DNA of 6,434 bases. It comes from Betaproteobacteria bacterium. Its GTDB lineage: Bacteria; Pseudomonadota; Gammaproteobacteria; Burkholderiales; Burkholderiaceae_D. The stretch lies in contig JAATFN010000092.1 in assembly GCA_015655165.1 (NCBI GenBank), positions 1 to 6,434 on the forward strand, read 5' to 3'. The notes below the pieces were generated by a model. It searched no databases. It had not been told where the DNA came from and saw only the letters and a program-made list of their open reading frames with translations. Made by a program: the position numbers and the translations under genes. This document shows positions 1 through 6,361 of this stretch, in pieces; the first letter of the stretch is position 1, and each line of letters opens with the position of its first letter.

Positions 1-20
1 ACACCATTATCATCCGCTTC

Positions 21-33
21 TTATATGAGATAA
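21..33. promoter_or_regulatory. Possible LysR-type box (T-N11-A) upstream of the LysR gene
   Basis: TTAT-ATGAG-ATAA is a short inverted repeat that fits the T-N11-A pattern bound by LysR-type regulators. It lies about 65 bp before the GTG start of the regulator, where an autoregulatory site is often found. The pattern is loose and occurs by chance, so this is only a candidate. Nothing else in 1-97 looks like a gene except a 10-codon ORF (44-76). No clear -35/-10 pair is visible. A divergent target gene, if there is one, would lie left of the window. Confidence 0.25.
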
Positions 34-97
34 ATAGAGTAAGATGAACAACATTGATCCATTTTTGGAGCAATGACTGGCTAGCGAGGAGATTCCA

Positions 98-973
98 GTG
101 GAACTGTTAAATGACATGGCCTTGTTCGTGGAAGTGGTCAAAGCCAAGGGCTTTCGCAGTGCAGCGGACGTGATTGGGATGCCGAATTCGACCCTGTCGC
201 GCCGGATCAGTGCATTGGAGAAAGCGGTAGGACTACGCCTACTGCATCGTACAACACGAAAAATCGAACCGACCGAAGCCGGGCAGATATATTTCGAGCG
301 ATGCAAGCGAATTGTCGATGAGGCACGGTTGGCGCATGAACAACTCAGCGAAATGCTCGCCCAGCCCAGCGGAGTTCTGCGCGCTTCGTTACCCGTGGAT
401 TTCGCAACCACTTATCTTGCACCTGTCATTTCCGAGTTCGCGAGTCTCCATCCTGATATCACTTTCGATTTCGACCTGACACCGCGAAGAGTCGATCTGG
501 TTAGCGAACCCTTTGACGTGGCGATCCGCATGGGCGAGTCTGTAAACTCGCAACTAGTCGCCCGCACATTGACATCGCTCACGCCTTATCTGTATGCCGC
601 ACCCGGCTATCTTGAACGATCAGGCGAGCCAAACAAACCTGCCGACCTACAAAAACACGCATGCTTGAGCATCTTGAAGGCAGACTCGTGGACGTTACAT
701 GACGCAAAGCAAACCGCAACAGTGCAGGTGGGGGGGCGATTTACGCTCAACAGTATCGGTATGATCCGCCGTCTGGCTACACTCGACATGGGTATCATCT
801 TGATGGCAGAAGAGATTGTCGCGGATGAACTCTCCAGCGGGAAATTGCGTCAAATCATGCCCGGATGGCGCGGTACACCGGTACCTGTCTATGCCATAAC
901 CGAAACCCGCTTGCTACCGGCAAAGACACAACGCTTCATCGAATTTCTGCGCGATCGGCTAGGCCAGAAATAG
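98..973 (+). CDS. LysR-family transcriptional regulator
   Basis: Cytoplasmic DNA-binding regulator of 291 residues, the usual length for the family. Residues 5-62 form the winged helix-turn-helix (LNDMALFVEVV, then a recognition-helix region around STLSRRISALEKAVGLRLLHRTTR). Residues 63-88 form the linker helix, and from about 92 onward comes the periplasmic-binding-protein-like effector domain (LRASLPVDFATTYLAPVI, FDVAIRMG, a C-terminal RFIEFLRDRL). The GTG at 98 is chosen because GAGGAG sits 6 nt upstream (86-91) and because family members normally begin just before the LNDM-like segment; an ATG at 116 is an alternative. The subfamily with the DVAIRMG motif often controls adjacent oxidoreductase or efflux genes. 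The gene converges on the monooxygenase at 1106-2584 with about 130 bp between them, so it does not share that gene's promoter. Its target is unknown and may lie left of the window. No inducer can be inferred. Confidence 0.93.
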   Translation: MELLNDMALFVEVVKAKGFRSAADVIGMPNSTLSRRISALEKAVGLRLLHRTTRKIEPTEAGQIYFERCKRIVDEARLAHEQLSEMLAQPSGVLRASLPVDFATTYLAPVISEFASLHPDITFDFDLTPRRVDLVSEPFDVAIRMGESVNSQLVARTLTSLTPYLYAAPGYLERSGEPNKPADLQKHACLSILKADSWTLHDAKQTATVQVGGRFTLNSIGMIRRLATLDMGIILMAEEIVADELSSGKLRQIMPGWRGTPVPVYAITETRLLPAKTQRFIEFLRDRLGQK

Positions 974-995
974 TCGGGTATCAGTACGCAGGTAT

Positions 996-1106
996 TCACT
1001 TCTTCATGCACTGGAAGAAAGACGGCAAGAACTCCCCGAACCATACTGGTTTGTCGTAAATGGAAAGATTACCGTCAGCATTGGCCAGATGCTTGACGGT
1101 ACTCAT
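996..1106 (-). CDS. Small ORF of unknown function, stop-start coupled to the monooxygenase (possible truncated gene)
   Basis: This 36-codon frame begins MSTVKHLANADG and ends FLPSFFQCMKK. Its ATG (1106-1104) overlaps the TGA of the monooxygenase (1108-1106) as TGATG, the typical arrangement of translationally coupled genes. A GAAGAG sequence 6 nt upstream (1118-1113) could serve as ribosome binding site. The codons look natural and no other gene covers this stretch. I do not recognise the product. It has an aromatic-rich middle (IYDKPVWFGEFLPSFF) and no clear signal peptide or membrane span. It stops 22 bp before the end of the converging LysR gene. It may therefore be a genuine short coupled gene, or the 5' stub of a longer gene whose remainder was lost when the LysR segment was joined here. 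The alternative is a chance ORF. Confidence 0.4.
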   Translation of the reverse strand: MSTVKHLANADGNLSIYDKPVWFGEFLPSFFQCMKK

Positions 1107-2584
1107 CACACGCTCTTCTGATGTGTAACAGCGTGATCCACATAGCCGTCTGGACGTATGAGCAAGGCATGCGCACCTGCCAGTGTTGCCTGACCGTCCG
1201 CAGGAACAGCCTTGACTGTATCCACCCATCGCGCATCCAGCTGGGGCGTGTAGTCGCCTTCCTCGCAGTTCGTGAGTTGTAGCAGCAGCCAACGTCCACT
1301 GTGCAAAAAGCTGAACAACGAAGCTTGGCCACCCTCATCCAGTTGCAGTTGCCAGTCAGACAGACGTCGCCCTGTCCAGTCGGGCAAAAGCGCCCATCCT
1401 GCCGGAACATCGGCGAGCGGGGCCGGGTATCGGATCCCGAAGCCTGACAGGTCGTGCGCGAGTGCCGCATTCAGTGCAGGGATTTTCATCAACTCACTTA
1501 ACATCTCCCGTAGCGCCTGTCCCGGTGCATCAAACGAATTCATCATCAGCGCGCTCTGCACCAAGGTGTTTTGATACAGTGCCGCACCCACTGGACGACG
1601 TTCCTGCTGGTAGCTATCGAGCAGCGCCCCGGAAGCGTGCCCGTTCACCACGCCCGCCAGCTTCCATCCCAAGTTCATCGCGTCCTGCATTCCCACGTTC
1701 ATACCCTGGCCGCCAGCGGGAAAGTGGATGTGCGCGGAGTCGCCAACCAACAGGATGCGATTTTTTCGGTAGACACCCGCTAAACGGGTTTCGTTCGAGA
1801 AACGCGACAGCCATTGCGGTGCGTGTATGCCGAAATCTTGGCCCGTGATCCGCCGAACCGAATGGGAGAGCTCTTCGAGCGTGACGGGCGTGGTCGTAGG
1901 CACATCCACTCGATCAGTATCGATCAAGACTACCCGGTACACGCCACCGCCCAAGGGAACCAGCATCAAGCCACCTGCCGTGTTAGCCACACTGAGCGCC
2001 GGTGTAGAGGGTGGCTCGCTGAGACGAACATCACCCAGCATTGCAGTCTTAGTGGCGGGCAGGCCGTCGAACGCAATACCAGCGTGCTGGCGAACCAGAC
2101 TGCGCGCCCCGTCTGCACCAACCAGGTAGCTGGCAGAGAGGTCGAAAGGCATGCCGTCCTGTTGTCCGGCCACTGAGACATCGGTTGCTGTTTCGGCGAT
2201 GTTGTCTACCGTGGCATTTCTACGCACGTCAACGCCCAGCTCAAGCGCCCATGCCTCCAGTAGTTGCTCAGTCACACTCTGCGGGATGAACAAGGTATAG
2301 GGGAACGTCGTATCGACGATGGAGAAGTCAAGTCGGGTATCAAGGCTTGCGAAGTGTCCCGTTGGAATTTTCATTCCACGCGCCAGAAAGCGGCCGGCCA
2401 CGCCACGCAGCGCCAGCATCTCCAGCGTCCTGCCGTGCATGGTTAGAGCGCGCGACTGCGCGACTGGCTCAGCACGGCGCTCCAGCACAGTAACGTGCAG
2501 GCCTGCCAGCCGCAACTCGCATGCCAGAGTCAAGCCCACAGGACCTGCACCCACCACGATTACATCCGCATTATCATTTTTCAT
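1106..2584 (-). CDS. Class A FAD-dependent aromatic monooxygenase (PgaE/Rox-like hydroxylase)
   Basis: Cytoplasmic flavoprotein of 492 residues that should use FAD, NAD(P)H and O2 to hydroxylate an aromatic or polyketide-like substrate. Seen in the sequence: an N-terminal Rossmann dinucleotide fold with GAGPVG at 12-17 and the ribose-binding ERR at 35-37; the FAD/NAD(P)H DG motif LVGADGARSLVR at 154-165; the GD motif with its extension ILLVGDSAHIHFPAGGQGMN at 277-296, followed by DAMNLGWKLAGVVNG; and a C-terminal thioredoxin-like extension ending in LLIRPDGYVDH. The length and this extension match the polyketide hydroxylase / rifampicin monooxygenase group (PgaE, RdmE, Rox, MhpA relatives) better than the shorter Tet(X) proteins. 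The ATG at 2584 has GGAG 5 nt upstream (2593-2590). The gene is divergent from a TetR-like repressor and its promoter is overlaid by two operators, so it is probably the repressor's main target. The substrate cannot be read from the sequence; catabolism of a phenolic and detoxification of an antibiotic-like aromatic are both possible. Confidence 0.92.
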   Translation of the reverse strand: MKNDNADVIVVGAGPVGLTLACELRLAGLHVTVLERRAEPVAQSRALTMHGRTLEMLALRGVAGRFLARGMKIPTGHFASLDTRLDFSIVDTTFPYTLFIPQSVTEQLLEAWALELGVDVRRNATVDNIAETATDVSVAGQQDGMPFDLSASYLVGADGARSLVRQHAGIAFDGLPATKTAMLGDVRLSEPPSTPALSVANTAGGLMLVPLGGGVYRVVLIDTDRVDVPTTTPVTLEELSHSVRRITGQDFGIHAPQWLSRFSNETRLAGVYRKNRILLVGDSAHIHFPAGGQGMNVGMQDAMNLGWKLAGVVNGHASGALLDSYQQERRPVGAALYQNTLVQSALMMNSFDAPGQALREMLSELMKIPALNAALAHDLSGFGIRYPAPLADVPAGWALLPDWTGRRLSDWQLQLDEGGQASLFSFLHSGRWLLLQLTNCEEGDYTPQLDARWVDTVKAVPADGQATLAGAHALLIRPDGYVDHAVTHQKSV

Positions 2585-2596
2585 TTGCGCTCCAAT

Positions 2597-2609
2597 CTAA
2601 CAGTGTTAG
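2597..2609. promoter_or_regulatory. Operator O1 (tetO-like palindrome)
   Basis: CTAACA-G-TGTTAG is a perfect palindrome around one central base. It lies between the predicted transcription start of the monooxygenase (about 2612-2614) and its ribosome binding site (2593-2590). A bound repressor here would block early elongation or promoter clearance. Classical tetO is CTATCA-N-TGATAG, so each half-site here differs from tetO at one base. Centre-to-centre distance to O2 is 32 bp, about three helical turns. Confidence 0.8.
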
Positions 2610-2621
2610 TTAATGATTAAA

Positions 2622-2627
2622 TATTAT
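2622..2627 (+). promoter_or_regulatory. Weak candidate -10 box for the repressor gene
   Basis: TATTAT matches five of six -10 bases on the plus strand and overlaps the divergent -10 box. No convincing -35 lies 16-18 bp upstream. A second candidate, TAAAAT at 2683-2688, also lacks a -35. If the first is used, the transcript includes both in-frame ATG codons (2661 and 2727) and operators O2 and O3. If the second is used, only the 2727 start remains. Confidence 0.25.
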
Positions 2628-2628
2628 T

Positions 2629-2641
2629 CTAACAATGTTAG
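2629..2641. promoter_or_regulatory. Operator O2 (tetO-like palindrome)
   Basis: CTAACA-A-TGTTAG is a perfect palindrome of two 6-bp half-sites around one base. It sits between the -35 and -10 boxes of the monooxygenase promoter and directly beside the candidate -10 box for the repressor, so binding here could control both directions. It belongs to the first 66-bp repeat copy. Confidence 0.82.
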
Positions 2642-2694
2642 TCTGTCAAATAAGAAAAGCATGAAAATCCAATGTCGAACAGTAAAATGTTATT

Positions 2695-2707
2695 CTAACG
2701 GCGTTAG
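2695..2707. promoter_or_regulatory. Operator O3 (tetO-like palindrome)
   Basis: CTAACG-G-CGTTAG is a perfect palindrome, 66 bp from O2 in the second repeat copy and 19 nt before the preferred repressor start codon. It differs from O1 and O2 by A to G next to the central base, with the matching change in the other half-site. The symmetric change suggests selection to keep the palindrome. It is well placed for repression of the repressor gene itself. Confidence 0.78.
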
Positions 2708-2726
2708 TCTAACAAAAAAGAAATGT

Positions 2727-3392
2727 ATGAAAATCCAACGTGAAGCAGTAATTGCCACCGCTTTAAACCTACTGGACGAGGTAGGCATAGAAGGGCTGAC
2801 GATGCGCCGTCTTGCCCATGAACTGGAAATCAAAGCATCATCGCTGTATTGGCACTTCGCCAATAAACAGGCTTTGATGGATGGCATAGCGGACGCTTTA
2901 ATGGAAGGGGTCGCGCACAAGGATCTGGCCAAACCCGCCACTGCAAGTACATGGTTCATTGCGGTCAGGGTGACCGCGCATGAAATCCGCCGCGCGCTGC
3001 TCAAGCGACGTGACGGTGCACGCGTATATGCAGGTACCTATGTCACCACCGACAATACCCTGCGCGTTGCCGAGGCCTTGATCGGCCCTTTGCGCGAGGC
3101 TGGAGCCTCCACGCGCTTGGCATCTTGGGGTGCCTTTAGCATCCTCTATTACGTGATGGGTTTCGTGATGGAAGAGCAGCCGCTGGCGGATCCCAATGCA
3201 GCGTCGCAGGTCATCACAAATCACCGTGGCCGGTTTGAGGCTTTTGCGGCCAAGGGTTATCCACATGTCTTGGCGGCGGCGGGGGATTTATGCAGCCCGG
3301 ATTTTGATGCGCGATTTGACGCCGGCCTTGATCTGCTCATCACCGGTCTTCGCGTGAAGATCGCAGAAGGTTTGCCTGCGCGAACTGTTTGA
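2727..3392 (+). CDS. TetR-class transcriptional repressor (tetracycline-repressor-like, full length)
   Basis: Dimeric cytoplasmic repressor of 221 residues from this start. It resembles classical TetR over its whole length, not only in the DNA-binding part. Residues 5-44 are the helix-turn-helix domain (ALNLLDEVGIEGLT, then SSLYWHF in the recognition helix, compared with TLYWHV in TetR). Residues 85-150 (RRALLKRRDGARVYAGT, GFVMEEQ) and 197-212 (FDAGLDLLITGLRVKI) match the TetR C-terminal ligand and dimer domain. The ATG at 2727 is chosen because TetR proteins begin a few residues before helix 1. An in-frame ATG at 2661 (243 residues) and one at 2613 (259 residues) read through the duplicated leader. 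All have only weak A-rich ribosome binding sites. By my alignment, TetR's Mg-tetracycline ligands are altered (His100 is Tyr101, Arg104 is Tyr105, Pro105 is Val106), so tetracycline is unlikely to be the inducer. It should repress the divergent monooxygenase and probably itself. Confidence 0.9.
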   Translation: MKIQREAVIATALNLLDEVGIEGLTMRRLAHELEIKASSLYWHFANKQALMDGIADALMEGVAHKDLAKPATASTWFIAVRVTAHEIRRALLKRRDGARVYAGTYVTTDNTLRVAEALIGPLREAGASTRLASWGAFSILYYVMGFVMEEQPLADPNAASQVITNHRGRFEAFAAKGYPHVLAAAGDLCSPDFDARFDAGLDLLITGLRVKIAEGLPARTV

Positions 3393-3544
3393 TCGACTTC
3401 TGTTATGTCACACGTGCCACGCGCTGCCGTCCAAGTTCCCATGACACACTGTTGCCTCATATCGCCACCGTCACGGTCTGTCCGATCCTTTGTTCGACGG
3501 GCTGCGTCTGGTTTTGTGCCGCATCGACAGCGAACGTTATGGTG
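3393..3544. other. Intergenic stretch with no supported gene, between the repressor and the amtB terminator
   Basis: This stretch lies between two converging genes. I see no RNA gene, mobile-element end or clear tetR terminator. A minus-strand reading frame closing with TGA at 3459-3457 has plausible-looking codons (FAVDAAQNQTQPVEQRIGQ) but no start codon, and it runs back into the terminator hairpin. It could be a gene remnant left where the left-hand segment joined the nitrogen operon. That is inference only. Confidence 0.4.
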
Positions 3545-3578
3545 AAATAAAAAACGCCCCGTTAGCTAACGGGGCGTT
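3545..3578 (-). terminator. Intrinsic terminator of the torF-glnK-amtB operon
   Basis: Positions 3553-3578 form a perfect 26-bp palindrome with a GC-rich core (CGCCCCGTTAG / CTAACGGGGCG). Read on the minus strand it is followed by TTTTTTATTT, the U tract of a Rho-independent terminator. It starts about 20 nt after the amtB stop codon. On the plus strand the hairpin is followed by GTGAAC without a T run, so it should work mainly in the minus direction and only poorly for the converging repressor gene. Confidence 0.92.
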
Positions 3579-3598
3579 GTGAACAACATGTAAAAAAC

Positions 3599-4930
3599 TT
3601 AGTGGTAAGCAGACTCGCCATGGCTGGAGATATCCAGACCAACACGTTCCTCTTCCTCAGTCACACGCAGACCAACAATGATATCAACCAGTTTGTAGGC
3701 AATGACAGAAACGACACCTGACCAGATGATCGTGATGACAACACCTTTTAACTGGATCAATACTTGGCTTGCAATCGAGAAATCCGCAGCACCTGTACCA
3801 CCCAAACTTGGTGCGGCAAAGACGCCTGTTAGAAGCGCACCTAAAATACCGCCGATACCGTGAACACCGAACACATCAAATGCATCATCGGCACCCATGA
3901 CACGTTTCAAACCGCTCACACCCCACAGGCAGATAGGACCAGCCAGCAAGCCCAGAACAATCGCCCCCATCGGACCGACAAAACCTGCTGCAGGTGTTAC
4001 TGCCACGAGGCCGGCAACCGCACCGGAAGCAGCACCCAACATAGATGGTTTACCTTTTAACAAGGACTCGGCAATTGCCCAGCTCAGTGTTGCTGCGGAT
4101 GTTGCCACAATGGTATTCATGAATGCCAGACCAGCGACACCATTTGCAGACAAGGCAGAACCGGCATTAAAGCCGAACCAGCCAACCCACAGCAAGGATG
4201 CGCCAACCATGGTAAATGTCATGGAATGCGGTTTCATTGCTTCTTTACCGAAACCCAGACGTTTACCAACCAGATAAGCACCCACTAAAGCTGCCACACC
4301 GGCATTGATATGGATAACAGTACCGCCGGCAAAGTCCAAGGCGCCGTCTTTAAACAACAAGCCTTCTGGTGCCCATACCATATGCGCAATCGGCAAGTAG
4401 CAGAATGTGAACCACAGGGCTGTAAAAATCAACACTGCAGAAAACTTGATACGTTCTGCAAAGGAACCGATGATCAGGGCACAGGTAATTGCAGCAAATG
4501 CCGCCTGGAACGAGGCAAATACAAACTCTGGAATCGTGCCTGACAAAGAGCTAAGCGTGATACCACTCAAGAAGGCCTTGTCAAATGTACCGATGTAGTC
4601 ACCGCCACCACCGAATGCCAGGCTGTATCCATAAATCGCCCATAATACAGTCACCAACGAGAACACGACAAACACCTGCATTAATACGGATAGCATATTT
4701 TTGCTGCGGGTTAACCCGCCGTAAAACAATGCCAGACCAGGAATACTCATCATGATGACTAACAGCGTGGATGTTAACATCCATGCTGTATCACCTGTAT
4801 TCAATGCAGGCGCCGCTGTTTCAGCGACTGTCTCTGTGACAGCCACAACCGCGTCTTGCGCATGTGCTGTTGTGGTGAGCAGCATCGCGCCAATTGTCCC
4901 GGCTGCTGCAAATACTTTACCAATACTCAT
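3599..4930 (-). CDS. amtB: Ammonium channel AmtB
   Basis: Inner-membrane trimeric ammonium channel of the Amt/Mep/Rh family, 443 residues. A signal peptide with a probable cleavage site after AHA (22-24) precedes about 11 transmembrane helices, as in mature AmtB. Conserved features are GDTAWMLTSTLLV (46-58), PGLALFYGGL (64-73), SFAERIKF (156-163), the pore aspartate and first pore histidine in LDFAGGTVIHINA (Asp199, His207), WVGWFGFNAGSA (248-259), and the second pore histidine in FGVHGIGG (His357). The tail RVTEEEERVGLDISSHGESAYH is the cytoplasmic C-terminus that contacts GlnK. The start is set at 4930 because AAGGGG lies 6 nt upstream (4942-4937) and the signal peptide begins there. An upstream in-frame ATG at 4966 would sit inside glnK. 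It is the last gene of the operon, 10 nt after glnK, and is followed by a strong terminator. Under ammonium shock GlnK plugs the channel. Confidence 0.97.
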   Translation of the reverse strand: MSIGKVFAAAGTIGAMLLTTTAHAQDAVVAVTETVAETAAPALNTGDTAWMLTSTLLVIMMSIPGLALFYGGLTRSKNMLSVLMQVFVVFSLVTVLWAIYGYSLAFGGGGDYIGTFDKAFLSGITLSSLSGTIPEFVFASFQAAFAAITCALIIGSFAERIKFSAVLIFTALWFTFCYLPIAHMVWAPEGLLFKDGALDFAGGTVIHINAGVAALVGAYLVGKRLGFGKEAMKPHSMTFTMVGASLLWVGWFGFNAGSALSANGVAGLAFMNTIVATSAATLSWAIAESLLKGKPSMLGAASGAVAGLVAVTPAAGFVGPMGAIVLGLLAGPICLWGVSGLKRVMGADDAFDVFGVHGIGGILGALLTGVFAAPSLGGTGAADFSIASQVLIQLKGVVITIIWSGVVSVIAYKLVDIIVGLRVTEEEERVGLDISSHGESAYH

Positions 4931-4940
4931 ACCATTCCCC

Positions 4941-6037
<1,097 letters not shown>

Positions 6038-6101
6038 AATAGATTATTCCTGTAGTTCTGAGTTATACATCGAATGATTGAGTCCCCTACGCCCTTTCTC
6101 T

Positions 6102-6117
6102 AGCAGGAGTCATGCCA
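6102..6117 (-). promoter_or_regulatory. Sigma-54 (-24/-12) promoter of the porin-glnK-amtB operon
   Basis: On the minus strand the sequence TGGCATGACTCCTGCT (6117-6102) matches TGGCACG-N4-TTGCW at all but two of its defined positions. It has the invariant GG at 6116-6115 and GC at 6104-6103 with exactly 10 nt between them. Transcription should start near 6091, giving a leader of about 54 nt. This predicts RpoN-dependent expression under nitrogen limitation, activated by NtrC from the upstream site. Confidence 0.82.
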
Positions 6118-6200
6118 GCTTTTTTTGTATCCGTACATCACCTTTTTTGTGGGCAAGTGTTTACCCATATCCTCTTCTTGGTGCATTTAAATATCTTCTC

Positions 6201-6215
6201 GCACAAAAAAAGTGC
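6201..6215. promoter_or_regulatory. NtrC enhancer site, with a possible second half-site at 6180-6185
   Basis: GCAC-AAAAAAA-GTGC has the half-sites and N7 spacing of known NtrC sites such as those of glnA. Its centre (6208) is about 117 bp upstream of the predicted start near 6091, a usual enhancer distance. A strong half-site GGTGCA (6180-6185) would belong to a second, degenerate site centred near 6177, 31 bp away. That is about three turns, close to the spacing of the paired glnA sites. Between enhancer and promoter lie two T runs (6120-6126, 6143-6148) spaced about two turns apart, which could bend the DNA. Confidence 0.7.
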
Positions 6216-6304
6216 ATCATGTTACTAAAAATATATTCCTCCCCATTTTGCAGCATAATTTTGGCGCAACATCGACGAATACTTCTTTCCAGGGAACGTT
6301 ACCC

Positions 6305-6320
6305 GTACAATGGGTACAAT
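6305..6320 (+). promoter_or_regulatory. Candidate promoter region of ubiK
   Basis: Two direct copies of GTACAAT (6305-6311 and 6314-6320) each contain TACAAT, a five-of-six match to the -10 box. A short inverted repeat, TACCC-N7-GGGTA (6300-6316), overlaps them. No clear -35 box is visible, so the exact promoter is uncertain. The distance to the ubiK start (about 40-50 nt) is reasonable. Confidence 0.3.
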
Positions 6321-6361
6321 ATCCGTTATGGACATTGTGTCGATTATTTCAGGAGAGCAAC

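Larger units (their letters stand above)
2621..2649 (-). promoter_or_regulatory. Predicted sigma-70 promoter of the monooxygenase, with operator O2 in its spacer
   Basis: On the minus strand there is a perfect -35 box TTGACA (2649-2644), a 17-nt spacer, and a -10 box TAATAT (2626-2621, four of six consensus bases). Operator O2 (2629-2641) lies entirely within the spacer, so repressor and RNA polymerase should compete directly. Transcription would start near 2612-2614, leaving a leader of about 30 nt that contains O1. The equivalent sequence in the second repeat copy (TTGTTA at 2715-2710, TAACAT at 2692-2687) is a weaker version of the same promoter. Confidence 0.72.
2617..2748 (+). repeat. 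66-bp imperfect tandem duplication (2617-2682 and 2683-2748)
   Basis: The two copies lie head to tail with a period of exactly 66 bp and agree at 52 of 66 positions by hand alignment. Each copy carries one operator (O2 or O3), the tract after it, and an ATGAAAATCCAA start region. Because 66 is 22 codons, the frame stays open through both copies. It would give the repeated peptides YSNNVSLSNKKSMKIQ and YSNGVSLTKKKCMKIQ ahead of the repressor. The divergence suggests either an old duplication or recombination between two related alleles. There is no third copy. Confidence 0.9.

Noticed and set aside
10..411. Minus-strand 133-residue ORF overlapping the LysR gene
   Set aside because: It is the complement of the helix-turn-helix and linker coding region, is low in complexity and shows no homology I recognise.
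1039..1051. Inverted repeat AACCA-TAC-TGGTT between the converging LysR and monooxygenase genes, as a terminator
   Set aside because: The stem is only 5 bp, not GC-rich, with no proper U tract on either strand, and it lies inside the small ORF.
1462..1848. Plus-strand ORFs across the monooxygenase
   Set aside because: They are antisense frames in a GC-rich gene, rich in Arg, Ser and Pro, with no recognisable domain; the monooxygenase frame carries all the conserved motifs.
2613..2726. N-terminal extension of the repressor giving a 259-residue protein
   Set aside because: The extra residues are encoded by duplicated operator and leader DNA, and TetR-family proteins begin close to the helix at the 2727 start. 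The ATG at 2613 would lie about at the divergent transcription start. The 2661 start stays possible and is noted.
3457..3566. Minus-strand frame ending QTVTVAI
   Set aside because: It has no start codon and runs back through the terminator hairpin to a stop. It could be a remnant but cannot be called a gene.
3897..4277. Long plus-strand ORFs across amtB
   Set aside because: They are antisense shadows of the clearly identified AmtB frame and show no domain-like sequence.
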